Assembly: GCF_012396235.1 (NCBI RefSeq)
Contig: NZ_JAAXPA010000012.1
Span: 1 to 64,000, forward strand
Source of the DNA: Rhodococcus opacus
GTDB taxonomy: Bacteria > Actinomycetota > Actinomycetes > Mycobacteriales > Mycobacteriaceae
Direction of reading: 5' to 3'
DNA: 64,000 bases
Shown here: piece after piece, positions 45,068 through 54,606 of the stretch
How positions within the stretch are numbered: position 1 is the stretch's first letter
How the letters are laid out: the number at the start of each line of letters is the position of its first letter
Translations under genes and position numbers: made by a program
The notes under the pieces: model-generated
What the model was told of the DNA's origin: nothing
What the model saw: the letters and a program-made list of their open reading frames with translations, nothing else
The model's database searches: none

Positions 45068-45717
45068 GCATCGTCCGGTTCGTGCCCGCGCCCGAACCAC
45101 TTGCCCACGAACCCGGCGACGGCGTCGTCGGCCTGCATGCCCTGGTTTCGCACGCCGCGGACCGCCTCGTTCGACATCGAGTCAGTCGACTCACGGATGA
45201 TGCGCGGCAGGTCCACGCCCTCGATCACGGTGTCGGCCAGAACCACCAGGTCGACCCGCCCTATGACGGAGTCCACGTCGACGCGATCGACGATCGCATC
45301 CACGTCGATCCGTGCGGCGACGGCGTCGATATCCACTCGATCGAGGATCTGCGGGATGTCCACCCGGGCGGCGATGGCATCAATGTCCACCCGGTCGATG
45401 ATGCGCTGGATGTCGATGCCCTCGGCGACGACGTCCAGGTCGACGTGATCATGCACGATCGCGGTGAGGTCCACCTCCTGAAGAGCGACGTGCACGATTC
45501 TCCGGAGTACCGCGTGCAGCAACCGATCCGCGAGTTCGTCCGCGCTGCGGAGTGTCTGGGTGCCGCGTTCCTCGAGGGTGACCAGCAGCGGATCGACGCC
45601 CGGCAGGAGTCGCGCCGTGTCGACGCCGAATCCGATCACACGTTGCAACGCACCGCCGGCAGTCGCGGCGACGCCGGCCGCGAGGCGCAGCGGATCGGGG
45701 GCTTTCCTGCCGTCCAT
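45064..45717 (-). CDS. Protein with D-I-D-A-I repeats, partner of the RDD protein
   Basis: 217 aa. Residues ~85-165 consist of about seven 11-12-residue repeats of the form V/I-D-x-D/x-A-I/V-x-x-R-V-D (for example VDIDAIAARVDIPQILDRVD), giving acidic residues at regular spacing, probably a solenoid or amphipathic stack. The N-terminus is weakly hydrophobic (LAAGVAATAGGALQRVIGFG) and may attach to the membrane. Such proteins are conserved beside RDD genes in mycolic-acid bacteria; no function is known to me. Confidence 0.7.
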   Translation of the reverse strand: MDGRKAPDPLRLAAGVAATAGGALQRVIGFGVDTARLLPGVDPLLVTLEERGTQTLRSADELADRLLHAVLRRIVHVALQEVDLTAIVHDHVDLDVVAEGIDIQRIIDRVDIDAIAARVDIPQILDRVDIDAVAARIDVDAIVDRVDVDSVIGRVDLVVLADTVIEGVDLPRIIRESTDSMSNEAVRGVRNQGMQADDAVAGFVGKWFGRGHEPDDA

Positions 45718-45771
45718 AGTCGTAATCCAAGCCGGTCTGCGCCGGGGATGCAGGGGTTCCCGGAATCTGAG

Positions 45772-46167
45772 TCACCCGCGGGGTGCGCCGGGGCCGTGCA
45801 CGATACGTGGGGCGGGCTGTCCGGACGCCGGCCGAGGGGCCCAGTCGGCGAGTTCGGCGATCAACTCGGCGACCCGATCCGAGCAGTGCGCGGGATCCGG
45901 TGCCGGTCCCAACCCGAGTCCCTCGACCACCAGCACGTTCCCCTGGGTGAGTCCGTGTACCCCGAGCGACCACCCGAAGTGGCGGTTCCAGGCCAGAACG
46001 GCCTTCCGGCCGCGGTAGTAGGGGATCTCGCAGGACAGGGTCACGACCGCGTCGAAAGCGGGGGTGCACCACCAGTCGACCGACAGGGCGCCCACCGTCG
46101 TCGCGACGGAACCGACGTACTCACCGACATTCGCCGAGCTGGTGGCCCGGACCTGGCTGATGCTCAT
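45772..46167 (-). CDS. DUF6292-like small protein
   Basis: 131 aa from ATG 46167; an in-frame start at 46245 would add 26 residues. SVDWWCTPAFDAVVTLSCEIPYYRG and AVLAWNRHFGWSLGVHG match the DUF6292 pattern seen in actinobacteria, of unknown function. It is soluble, with a Pro-rich C-terminus. GAGAGTGGG lies upstream of the chosen ATG. Confidence 0.65.
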   Translation of the reverse strand: MSISQVRATSSANVGEYVGSVATTVGALSVDWWCTPAFDAVVTLSCEIPYYRGRKAVLAWNRHFGWSLGVHGLTQGNVLVVEGLGLGPAPDPAHCSDRVAELIAELADWAPRPASGQPAPRIVHGPGAPRG

Positions 46168-46346
46168 ACACAACCCACTCTCGACGTTCGCAGAAACCCA
46201 GCGGAAAGAGCCGGACGGCAGGTTCACACTCGAGTCATTCGTCACGGACCGCCGAGAGGACGGGTTCGGGTCCGTAAGGGCCGGAGGTTCGCGACGAAGC
46301 TTCTACTCCATCGTCGGGCGGCGACGGGGCGCCCGGTAGCCACCCT

Positions 46347-46418
46347 GGGGTGGGGATACACCACCCCCGCCCCTTGCGGGGAAAACACAAAGGCCACGAA
46401 CTCGTGGAGTTCGTGGCC
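46347..46418 (-). terminator. Terminator cluster behind tRNA-Leu
   Basis: On the minus strand, right after the tRNA, a 12-bp stem GGCCACGAACTC (46392-46403 with 46407-46418) with a 3-nt loop is followed by TTTGTGTTTT. Two further stems follow: GCGGGG/CCCCGC (46365-46381) and GGGGTGG/CCACCCC (46347-46367). The first is a textbook intrinsic terminator. Confidence 0.8.
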
Positions 46419-46447
46419 TCGATGTCGCGATTCCGGAGAATCGCTTG

Positions 46448-46533
46448 TGGTGGGCGAAGGGGGACTTGAACCCCCACGTCCCGAAGGACACTGGCACCTG
46501 AAGCCAGCGCGTCTGCCATTCCGCCACTCGCCC
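46448..46533 (-). tRNA. tRNA-Leu (anticodon CAG)
   Basis: 86 nt including an encoded CCA. The acceptor GGGCGAG pairs with TTCGCCC, discriminator A. The anticodon stem CTGGC/GCCAG holds loop TTCAGGT with anticodon CAG, and a long variable arm (TGTCCTTCGGGACG) is typical of tRNA-Leu. The T arm is GGGGGTTCAAGTCCCCC. A Leu tRNA at this spot next to fhaA is also found in mycobacteria. Confidence 0.95.
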
Positions 46534-46788
46534 GAGCGACCCGGAAACATTAACACGAGGTCGCCAGAAATTACGATTCGTACAGGTCAGGACCCGAAAA
46601 GGCCACAAAAACACCCGTCCAGGCAAAGACCGATATCATGCAATGGCGTAGACCCGTGTCGTGGCCCGAGGCAATGACAGTACCGTGGGATACACGCACG
46701 GCTGTGCCGCGACACGGACATGTCCCGTCACAGCCACCGCGTACCGAGGACAGAAGGCCCGACTGCCAGGCACCGTGAGGAGGTTCCG

Positions 46789-48093
46789 ATGGGGATAGTT
46801 CAACGTTTCGAGCGGAAGCTCCAGGGAGCCGTGGGTGACGCGTTCGCCCGGGTCTTCGGCGGCGGCGTGGTGCCACAGGAGGTGGAGGCCGCGCTTCAGC
46901 AGGAAGCCTCCGACCGAATCCAGCAGTTGGACGGTGGGCACCTGCTCGCGCCGAACAGCTATGTCATCGCCATCAACAACTCGGACCACGAAGAACTTGC
47001 CGCCGACAGAGACTTGACGGTCAAGGCCTTCGCCCGACACCTCGAAGACTTCATTCGCGACCAGGGCTGGCAGACGTATGGTCCCATTCATGTCGCGTTC
47101 GAACCGTCGCCTTCACTGCACACCGGGCAGTTCCGCACCCGGGGTTCGGTGGATCCGGATGCCGGCCGCCCAGGGGCGGCCACGCCGGGGCGACCCGAAC
47201 CGCCAGGCGGTCCCGCACCGCGACCACAGGCACCGTTTGTACCCGTCACGTCGAATCCAGGAGCTGGCCCCATGACGCAGAACTCAGGCTACGACCCCAG
47301 CCGCGAACCAGCGGGCAACCGCAATCCCGATCCCCAGTACGCGCGCAACGGTCATGCCCATGCAGGTCAGGACCAGCGGTACCCGCAGGGCTACCAGAAC
47401 GGTTACGACCGCGGCAGCTACCAGCAGGGCGGCTACGACCAGCAGCAGTACCCCGACGACCAGCGCGGCGGGTACCCCCAGGATGCGGCGTACGGCCAGG
47501 CGTACGACCAGGGCGCGCAGGCTCCCGGCTACGACCAGCCCGCGGACGCCGGCTACGACTACCAGCAGGGCGGCTACCAGCAGGGCTACGACCCGCAGGC
47601 ATACGACCAGCAGGCTGCTCCGGCCCGCTACCCGGACGGTTCCTACGCCGACGCCGGCTACCAGCAGCCGCAGGGCTACGACCAGGGTTACGACCGCGGT
47701 GGCTACCAGCAGGGCGGTTACGACCAGCAGGCGTACGACCAGCCGGGCTACGCCGACTACGACCAGGGCGGTTACGGCCAGCAGGCCTACGCGACCGACG
47801 GCCACACGTTCACGGCGACGCTGCAGCTCGAGGACGGCAGCGGACGCCACTTCCAGCTGCGTGAGGGCAACAACATCATCGGCCGCGGCCAGGAGGCACA
47901 GTTCCGCCTGCCCGACACCGGTGTGTCGCGCCGCCACATCGACATTCGCTGGGACGGACAGGTCGCGATGCTGTCCGACCTCGGCTCCACGAACGGAACC
48001 ACCGTCAACGGTGCCCCCGTGCAGGATTGGCAGCTGGCCGACGGAGACATCATCCGGGCAGGTCATTCGGAGATCCTGGTCCGAATCCTCTGA
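46789..48093 (+). CDS. fhaA: FhaA, DUF3662 and FHA-domain protein
   Basis: 434 aa. The N-terminal DUF3662 domain (residues 1-125) has GIVQRFERKLQGAVGDAFAR. The middle (about 190-335) is low-complexity with Gly-Tyr-Gln-Asp repeats (G-Y-x-Q-G-Y/G-Y-Q-Q-G). The C-terminal FHA domain has IIGRGQEAQFRLPDTGVSRR and DLGSTNGTTVNG. In mycobacteria FhaA binds phosphorylated MviN and is a substrate of PknB, linking kinase signalling to peptidoglycan synthesis. ATG 46789 has AGGAGG upstream. The 255-bp gap before fhaB suggests a separate promoter for the downstream operon. Confidence 0.93.
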   Translation: MGIVQRFERKLQGAVGDAFARVFGGGVVPQEVEAALQQEASDRIQQLDGGHLLAPNSYVIAINNSDHEELAADRDLTVKAFARHLEDFIRDQGWQTYGPIHVAFEPSPSLHTGQFRTRGSVDPDAGRPGAATPGRPEPPGGPAPRPQAPFVPVTSNPGAGPMTQNSGYDPSREPAGNRNPDPQYARNGHAHAGQDQRYPQGYQNGYDRGSYQQGGYDQQQYPDDQRGGYPQDAAYGQAYDQGAQAPGYDQPADAGYDYQQGGYQQGYDPQAYDQQAAPARYPDGSYADAGYQQPQGYDQGYDRGGYQQGGYDQQAYDQPGYADYDQGGYGQQAYATDGHTFTATLQLEDGSGRHFQLREGNNIIGRGQEAQFRLPDTGVSRRHIDIRWDGQVAMLSDLGSTNGTTVNGAPVQDWQLADGDIIRAGHSEILVRIL

Positions 48094-48349
48094 GGCTCCA
48101 CCGAATCAGGTCCCCCAGTAGACACCGCCGATACCCGATCCCGAACTCCCTCACCGAGACACAACCGAGACGGCTTCGATACTGGACCGACACCGCGTCG
48201 GAGCCCGTGTCGGACGTAACACGGTGGGGACTCCGTATCGTTGTGGGCTGTCCGTATCCTGATCGCAGGGTGCGGGTTGCCCCTATGATGCTGCCAGAAA
48301 AAGACGCTGGAACCTCGAACGTTCCGGCCACAGAAGGAGGTGGACTGCC
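48094..48349 (+). promoter_or_regulatory. fhaA-fhaB intergenic region, probable operon promoter
   Basis: There is no gene here. GTTGTGG...TATCCTGA (about 48240-48261) and CCCCTATGATGC (about 48286) are plausible -35/-10 candidates. AAGGAGGT precedes the fhaB GTG. Confidence 0.35.
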
Positions 48350-48814
48350 GTGCAAGGTTTGATTCTGCAACTCACACGAGCAGGGTTCCTGCTCCTGCTG
48401 TGGCTGTTCGTCTGGACCGTTCTGCGGGCGTTGCGCGGCGACATCTACGCCGGCTCCGGCGTCCGTGTGCCGCCCCGATATTCACGCAGCGGCAATGTGC
48501 TGCCGTCGCTGGGAAAGACCAAGACGGCCAAGTATCTGGTGGTGACGCAGGGCGGCCTCGCCGGCACGCGCATCACCCTCGGCACCCAGCCCGTCCTCAT
48601 CGGCCGGGCCGACGACTCCACCCTCGTTCTCACCGATGACTACGCCTCCACCCGCCATGCTCGGCTCTCCCCGCGAGGCGCCGACTGGTACGTCGAAGAC
48701 CTCGGCTCGACCAACGGCACGTATCTGGATCGCGCCAAGGTCACCACATCTGTCCGCGTGCCGCTCGGTACCCCCGTACGGGTCGGCAAAACGGTAATCG
48801 AGTTGCGCCCGTGA
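48350..48814 (+). CDS. fhaB: FhaB (FipA), membrane FHA protein
   Basis: 154 aa from GTG 48350, AAGGAGGT 8 nt upstream. One N-terminal helix (LILQLTRAGFLLLLWLFVWTVL) is followed by a cytosolic FHA domain with VLIGRADDSTLVLTDDYAST and DLGSTNGTYLDRAK. In mycobacteria FipA joins FtsZ and CrgA/FtsQ under oxidative stress after PknA phosphorylation. The stop overlaps pstP (GTGA). Confidence 0.93.
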   Translation: MQGLILQLTRAGFLLLLWLFVWTVLRALRGDIYAGSGVRVPPRYSRSGNVLPSLGKTKTAKYLVVTQGGLAGTRITLGTQPVLIGRADDSTLVLTDDYASTRHARLSPRGADWYVEDLGSTNGTYLDRAKVTTSVRVPLGTPVRVGKTVIELRP

Positions 48815-50280
48815 CCCTCGTACTCCGCTATGCCGCCCGCAGCGACCGTGGCCTTGTCCGTTCCAACAACGAAGATTCCGTGTACGCCGGGGCCCGCCTG
48901 CTGGCGCTCGCGGACGGCATGGGCGGGCACGCGGCCGGTGAGGTCGCGTCGCAGTTGATGATCGCGGCCCTCGCGCATCTCGACGACGACGAGCCCGGCG
49001 AAGACCTTCTCGGCAAGCTCGAGGCCGCCACCCGGGAGGGCAACGACTCCATCGCCGACCACGTCGAGGAGGACCCCGAACTCGACGGCATGGGCACCAC
49101 GCTCACCGCAATCCTGTTCTCCGGCAACAAGCTCGGGCTCGTCCACATCGGTGACTCCCGCGCCTACCTGCTCCGCGACGACTCCCTCGCGCAGATCACC
49201 CGGGACGACACGTTCGTGCAGTCCCTCGTCGACGAGGGACGGATCACCGCCGAGCAGGCTCACACCCACCCGCAGCGGTCGCTCATCATGCGCGCCCTCA
49301 CCGGCAACGAGATCGAGCCGACGCTGACGGTCCGCGAGGCGCGTGCGGGCGACCGCTACCTGCTGTGCTCCGACGGACTGTCGGACGTGGTCAGCGACGA
49401 GACCATCGAGAACACGATGCGGGAGGGCTCGCAGGACGAGTGCGCCGACCGGCTCATCGAACTCGCCCTGCGCAGCGGCGGCCCGGACAACGTGACGGTC
49501 GTCGTCGCGGACGTCATCGACCTCGACTACGGACAGAGCCACCCCATCGTCGCCGGTGCCGCCTCCGCCGACGACGAAGAGGACACCCCGCCGCCCAACA
49601 CCGCCGCGGGGCGTGCCGCCGCGATGCGTCCGCCGCGGGCCACCCCGAAGCGGGTCGTCCCGCAGGTCGAGGAACCGCCGACGAAGAAGAAGCGTCACCG
49701 CATGTGGTGGGCTGCATTCGCGCTCGGTCTGATCGTCGTGGTCGCCGTCGCTGCCTTCGTGGGGCGGGCTCTGGTCCGCAACAACTACTACGTCGGCGCC
49801 GACGGCGAACGCGTCACCGTGCTGCGCGGAGTCCCCGGCTCGGTGCTCGGTTACTCGCTGCAGGAAGCGAATCTCGTCGGCTGTGTCAGCGATGCCGGCG
49901 ACCTGACGTTGATGTCGCCGACCGAATCGCCGAACGGGTGCACCATCCTCGAGGTCGACGACCTCCAGCCGTCCGCCCGCGAGCAGGTGCGTGCCGGGCT
50001 GCCCTCGGGCAAGCTCGACGACGTCCGCAACCAGATGACGCGGCTCGCCCAGAACGATCTGCTTCCGGTCTGCGAGTCGGAGTCGTCCACCACCACGACG
50101 ACGACGCCGGCACCGACGCCGGCTCCCGTCCCGGAGACCACGCCGCCGCCCGCGCCTGCACCTGTTCCCCCGGCCGAGGTACCGCCCGCTCCGGGGCCGA
50201 CCGCACCCCCGACTCCGACCGCCACCCCGGCGCCGACCGTGACCCAGGTTCCCGGTCAGAACTGCAGGACGGCTAGCTGA
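48811..50280 (+). CDS. pstP: PstP, membrane PP2C-type Ser/Thr phosphatase
   Basis: 489 aa. PP2C metal motifs: [49 protein letters not shown] and [13 protein letters not shown] (residues 1-240). A helix [20 protein letters not shown] (about 298-320) leads to an external domain and a Pro/Thr-rich tail with a Cys near the end. It reverses phosphorylation by PknA/PknB and of PBPs and FHA proteins. GTG start overlaps fhaB. Confidence 0.95.
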   Translation: MTLVLRYAARSDRGLVRSNNEDSVYAGARLLALADGMGGHAAGEVASQLMIAALAHLDDDEPGEDLLGKLEAATREGNDSIADHVEEDPELDGMGTTLTAILFSGNKLGLVHIGDSRAYLLRDDSLAQITRDDTFVQSLVDEGRITAEQAHTHPQRSLIMRALTGNEIEPTLTVREARAGDRYLLCSDGLSDVVSDETIENTMREGSQDECADRLIELALRSGGPDNVTVVVADVIDLDYGQSHPIVAGAASADDEEDTPPPNTAAGRAAAMRPPRATPKRVVPQVEEPPTKKKRHRMWWAAFALGLIVVVAVAAFVGRALVRNNYYVGADGERVTVLRGVPGSVLGYSLQEANLVGCVSDAGDLTLMSPTESPNGCTILEVDDLQPSAREQVRAGLPSGKLDDVRNQMTRLAQNDLLPVCESESSTTTTTTPAPTPAPVPETTPPPAPAPVPPAEVPPAPGPTAPPTPTATPAPTVTQVPGQNCRTAS

Positions 50281-51734
50281 TGTCGGTCGCAAGTGCATCA
50301 CCGGGGGCGCAGTTTCCCAGTCCACCCGGCGGGTTCGCGCCAGCCCCCGTCCAGTCGACGCGTCGGGGCACCGAGCTGATCCTGATCGGTTTCGCGATCC
50401 TGATCACGACGATCTCGCTGGTGCTGGTCGAGGCCAGCCAGGAACAGAGCATCACCTGGGATCTCGCCAAGTACGCCGCCGCCTATTCGGCGCTGTTCCT
50501 GATCGCGCATCTCGCGGTGCGCCGGTTCGCTCCGTACGCCGACCCGCTGATCCTGCCGATCGTCGCGCTGCTCAACGGCCTCGGACTGGTGCTGATCCAC
50601 CGACTCGACCTCGCCGACGCACAGTCCGCCGCCTACTTCGGGTTGCCCGTGCCGTCGCCGGACGCCAACCAGCAGGTGCTGTGGACGACGCTGGCCATCG
50701 CCGGTTTCGTGGCGGTGCTGGTGCTGCTCAAGGACTACCGCCTCCTGGCCCGCTACAGCTACACGCTGGGCCTCGCCGGACTGGTGTTCCTCGCCATCCC
50801 GGCGATCCTGCCGTCCAGCTTCTCCGAGGTGAACGGCGCGAAGATCTGGATCCGCCTCCCCGGCTTCAGCATTCAGCCCGGCGAGTTCGCGAAGATCCTT
50901 CTGATCATCTTCTTCGCGTCGGTGCTGGTCGCGAAGCGCGACCTGTTCACCACCGCAGGCAAGCACGTGTTCGGCATCGACCTCCCCCGCGCCCGCGACC
51001 TCGGACCCATCCTGCTCGCATGGATGGTGTCGGTGGGTGTGCTCGTGCTGGAGAAGGACCTCGGCACGTCGCTGCTGCTGTTCAGCACCGTGCTCGTGAT
51101 GCTGTACATCGCCACCGAGCGCGTCGGATGGCTGCTGATCGGCGCCGGACTGCTCGGTATCGGCTTCTTCTTCGCCTACCAGCTGTTCGGCCACGTCCGG
51201 GTCCGCGTCAGCACCTGGCTCGATCCGCTGGCCGACTACAACAACACCGGCTACCAGATCTCGCAGTCGCTGTTCGGGCTCGCGACCGGTGGCGTCGCCG
51301 GAACGGGACTCGGCAGCGGACGGCCCGCCCAGGTGCCGTTCGCGAAGACCGACTTCATCGTCGCCACGATCGGTGAGGAGCTCGGTCTCATCGGTCTCGC
51401 CGCCGTCCTGATGCTGTTCCTGATCCTCGTCATCCGTGGTCTGCGCACCGCGCTGGCCGTCCGGGACAGCTTCGGCAAGCTGCTCGCGGCCGGTTTGTCG
51501 TTCACGATCGCGGTGCAGGTGTTCGTGGTGGTCGGCGGCGTCACCAAGCTGATCCCCCTCACCGGGCTGACCACGCCGTTCATGTCGTACGGTGGGTCGT
51601 CGCTGCTCGCCAACTATCTCCTCCTCGCGATCCTGATCAAGATCTCCGACGCCGCCCGTGAGCCGGCCGTCCCGAAGAAGAAGGGCCCCGCACCCATCGC
51701 CGACGCCCCGACCGAGATGGTGCCGCGCTCATGA
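50280..51734 (+). CDS. rodA: RodA/SEDS peptidoglycan glycosyltransferase
   Basis: 484 aa with about 12 membrane helices. SEDS hallmarks: [41 protein letters not shown] (catalytic Asp region) and [20 protein letters not shown]. It polymerises lipid II outside the membrane together with its partner PBP, encoded next. TGATG overlap with pstP, ATGA overlap with pbpA. Confidence 0.95.
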   Translation: MSVASASPGAQFPSPPGGFAPAPVQSTRRGTELILIGFAILITTISLVLVEASQEQSITWDLAKYAAAYSALFLIAHLAVRRFAPYADPLILPIVALLNGLGLVLIHRLDLADAQSAAYFGLPVPSPDANQQVLWTTLAIAGFVAVLVLLKDYRLLARYSYTLGLAGLVFLAIPAILPSSFSEVNGAKIWIRLPGFSIQPGEFAKILLIIFFASVLVAKRDLFTTAGKHVFGIDLPRARDLGPILLAWMVSVGVLVLEKDLGTSLLLFSTVLVMLYIATERVGWLLIGAGLLGIGFFFAYQLFGHVRVRVSTWLDPLADYNNTGYQISQSLFGLATGGVAGTGLGSGRPAQVPFAKTDFIVATIGEELGLIGLAAVLMLFLILVIRGLRTALAVRDSFGKLLAAGLSFTIAVQVFVVVGGVTKLIPLTGLTTPFMSYGGSSLLANYLLLAILIKISDAAREPAVPKKKGPAPIADAPTEMVPRS

Positions 51735-53218
51735 ACACACCTCTGCGTCGCGTCGCGATCGCCGTCATGGTGATGGTGGTCGCCCTCCTCGCCAACGCCA
51801 CCTACGTCCAGGTCATCAAGGCGGACAACCTGCGGGCCGATCCGCGGAACTCGCGCGTGCTTCTCGACGAGTACTCGCGTCAGCGCGGCCAGATCTCGGC
51901 GGCCGGCCAGGTGCTCGCGGCGTCCGTCCCGACCGACGACCGCTACAAGTACCTGCGCACCTACCCGCCCAACCCGGCGGCACCGTCCAGCCCGCTGGCC
52001 AACGCACCGGTCACCGGGTTCTACTCGATGCAATACGGCAGCACCGGTCTCGAGCGGACCGAGGACCCGGTCCTCAACGGTTCCGACAACCGGCTGTTCG
52101 GACGACGCTTCTTCGACCTCGTGTCCGGGCGCGACCCCCGCGGCGGCAACGTGGTGACCACCATCAACCCGGTCATGCAGCAGGTTGCGTACGACGAGCT
52201 GACGGCTAAGGGCTACACCGGTTCGGTCGTGGCGATCGAGCCGAGCACCGGACGCATCCTCACGATGGTCAGCACCCCGAGCTACGACCCCAACTCGCTC
52301 GCCAGCCATGACGGCACCGAGACCACCGCGGCGTGGGAGGCCCTGAATGCCGACCCGGAGAAGCCGCTGATCAACCGTGCGGTGTCGCAGACGTACCCGC
52401 CCGGTTCCACGTTCAAGGTGGTGGTGACCGCCGCCGCGCTCGCCGCCGGAACCACCCCCGACACCCAGCTGACCGCGGCCCCGCAGATCACCCTTCCCGG
52501 CACCTCCACGACGCTCGAGAACTACAACGGCTCCACGTGTGGCGGTGCCCCCACCGCGTCGTTGCGTGAGGCGTTCGCGCGGTCGTGCAACACGGCGTTC
52601 GTCGAACTCGGAGTCAAGACCGGCACCGACGCCGTCAGCGACCAGTCCAGCGCGCTCGGCATCGGTGGGCAGATGCCCGGCGTCCCGTTCCCCGTCGCGG
52701 ACAGCACGATCGGATCGATCCCCGACGACGCCGCACTCGGCCAGAGCAGCATCGGCCAGCGAGACGTCGCGCTCACTCCGCTGCAGAACGCGATGATCGC
52801 GGCTACCGTCGCCAACGGTGGCGTGCGGATGCAACCGCAGTTGGTATCCGAATTGCAGGGGCCGGACCTGTCCAACCTCGCGACCACCAACCCGGTCTCC
52901 GAAGGCCAGGCGATGTCGTCCCAGGTGGCGGCCACCCTGACCGACCTGATGATCGGTTCCGAGAACAACACCAGCGGCGAAGGCAAGATCCCGGGCGTCC
53001 AGATCGCGTCCAAGACGGGCACCGCCGAGCACGGGACCGACCCTCGGAACACCCCGCCCCACGCCTGGTACATCGGATTCGCACCCGCCCAGAACCCGAC
53101 CGTCGCCATCGCGGTCATCGTCGAGGACGGCGGAGATCGTGCACTGGCCGCAACCGGCGGCTCGGTGGCTGCACCTATCGGCCGTGCCGTCATCGCAGCC
53201 GGACTACAAGGGGGCTGA
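51731..53218 (+). CDS. pbpA: PbpA, class B penicillin-binding protein
   Basis: 495 aa. An N-terminal anchor helix ([19 protein letters not shown]) is followed by the pedestal and a transpeptidase domain: S-x-x-K in [16 protein letters not shown]-x-N-type SCNTAF and K-T-G in [11 protein letters not shown]. It cross-links peptidoglycan with RodA. In mycobacteria PbpA is phosphorylated by PknB. Confidence 0.95.
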   Translation: MNTPLRRVAIAVMVMVVALLANATYVQVIKADNLRADPRNSRVLLDEYSRQRGQISAAGQVLAASVPTDDRYKYLRTYPPNPAAPSSPLANAPVTGFYSMQYGSTGLERTEDPVLNGSDNRLFGRRFFDLVSGRDPRGGNVVTTINPVMQQVAYDELTAKGYTGSVVAIEPSTGRILTMVSTPSYDPNSLASHDGTETTAAWEALNADPEKPLINRAVSQTYPPGSTFKVVVTAAALAAGTTPDTQLTAAPQITLPGTSTTLENYNGSTCGGAPTASLREAFARSCNTAFVELGVKTGTDAVSDQSSALGIGGQMPGVPFPVADSTIGSIPDDAALGQSSIGQRDVALTPLQNAMIAATVANGGVRMQPQLVSELQGPDLSNLATTNPVSEGQAMSSQVAATLTDLMIGSENNTSGEGKIPGVQIASKTGTAEHGTDPRNTPPHAWYIGFAPAQNPTVAIAVIVEDGGDRALAATGGSVAAPIGRAVIAAGLQGG

Positions 53219-53220
53219 TT

Positions 53221-54606
53221 GTGGCACTGAACAACGGCGCGCTGATCGCCAATCGATACCGCCTGATCCGGCTCATCGCCACGGGCGGAATGGGACAGGT
53301 CTGGGAAGCGACGGACAACCGGCTCAATCGTCGTGTCGCGGTGAAGGTGCTGAAGTCCGAGTTCTCGTCCGACCCGGAGTTCGTCGAACGATTCCGCTTC
53401 GAGGCGCGCACCACCGCGCAGCTGAACCATTCCGGCATCGCCGGGATCTACGACTACGGCGAGGTCCGCGACGCCACCGGCGATTCCACCGCCTACCTGG
53501 TGATGGAACTCGTCAACGGTGAGCCGCTCAACGCCGTCCTCGCACGGGTGGGCCGTCTCGCGGTGCCGCACGCCCTGGACATGCTCGAGCAGACCGGCCG
53601 GGCGTTGCAGGTGGCGCACGACGCCGGTGTCGTGCACCGGGACGTGAAGCCGGGCAACATTCTGATCACCCCCACCGGCCAGGTGAAGATCACCGACTTC
53701 GGCATCGCGAAGGCCGTGGAGAACTCGCCGGTCACGCGTACCGGCATGGTGATGGGCACCGCGCAGTACATCGCCCCCGAGCAGGCGCTCGGGCAGGACG
53801 CGACCGCGGCGAGCGACGTGTACTCTCTCGGCATCGTCGGCTACGAGGCGCTGTCCGGACGTCGCCCGTTCGTCGGCGACGGCGCGATCACGGTCGCGAT
53901 GAAGCACGTGCAGGAGGCACCGGCACCGTTGCCGAGCGACCTGCCGCCGAACATCCGCGAACTCATCGACATCACCATCGCGAAGGATCCGAGCACCCGC
54001 TACGCCAGTGGTGGAGAGTTCGCCGACGCGGTCGCGGCGGTCCGGGCAGGCAGGCGTCCCCCGCCGCCCGGCATGTCGGGTACCGGGGCGGCGCGGGTGC
54101 TGCCCCCGCCGATGACCGGCGCAACCCAGATGATGCCGCCCTCGCAGACCGCGTACGCGGGACCGGTCACGGGGCAGGTGCCGCCGGACGACTCGAACGG
54201 TGACGGCAAGAAGGGCGGGCTGACCAGCGGCCAGAAGGCCGTGGCCTGGGGTGCGGGTGGTCTGCTGGTGCTGGCGGCGATCATCGCGCTCGCGCTCGTC
54301 CTGTTCGACGGTGGTGACACGAAGGAACCGACGTCGCCGGCGATCACGTCGTCGCTGCGGACGATCACGACGACACCGCGGCCGACGACCACCACCACGA
54401 CCGAGGAACCGACGACCACCACCGAGCCGCCGTATACGACGACCACCACCCAGCCGTTCACGACGACCACCACCCAGCCGACGACCACGACGACGACAGA
54501 GCCGACGACGACTACCACCACCACGACCACCACCGCACCCACGACGACGACCACGACGACCACGTCGGAGGAGTCAACTACTCCGACCCCACAAGGACTG
54601 CCATGA
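53221..54606 (+). CDS. pknA: PknA Ser/Thr protein kinase with a poly-threonine tail
   Basis: 461 aa from GTG 53221. The kinase domain (about 12-275) has [11 protein letters not shown], catalytic Lys in [25 protein letters not shown] and the APEQ motif. A helix (about 339-361, [20 protein letters not shown]) is followed by about 95 residues that are mostly Thr with a few Pro/Glu/Tyr, encoded by ACC/ACG runs (54367-54570). It regulates cell shape and division with PknB. Its stop overlaps pknB (ATGA). Confidence 0.95.
   Translation: MALNNGALIANRYRLIRLIATGGMGQVWEATDNRLNRRVAVKVLKSEFSSDPEFVERFRFEARTTAQLNHSGIAGIYDYGEVRDATGDSTAYLVMELVNGEPLNAVLARVGRLAVPHALDMLEQTGRALQVAHDAGVVHRDVKPGNILITPTGQVKITDFGIAKAVENSPVTRTGMVMGTAQYIAPEQALGQDATAASDVYSLGIVGYEALSGRRPFVGDGAITVAMKHVQEAPAPLPSDLPPNIRELIDITIAKDPSTRYASGGEFADAVAAVRAGRRPPPPGMSGTGAARVLPPPMTGATQMMPPSQTAYAGPVTGQVPPDDSNGDGKKGGLTSGQKAVAWGAGGLLVLAAIIALALVLFDGGDTKEPTSPAITSSLRTITTTPRPTTTTTTEEPTTTTEPPYTTTTTQPFTTTTTQPTTTTTTEPTTTTTTTTTTAPTTTTTTTTSEESTTPTPQGLP

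Noticed and set aside
54000-54563. 187-codon frame with long Val runs antisense to pknA
   Set aside because: It is just the complement of the Thr-coding ACC/ACG tract.
54367-54570. Possible CRISPR or tandem-repeat array
   Set aside because: A coding triplet tract within pknA without repeat/spacer organisation.
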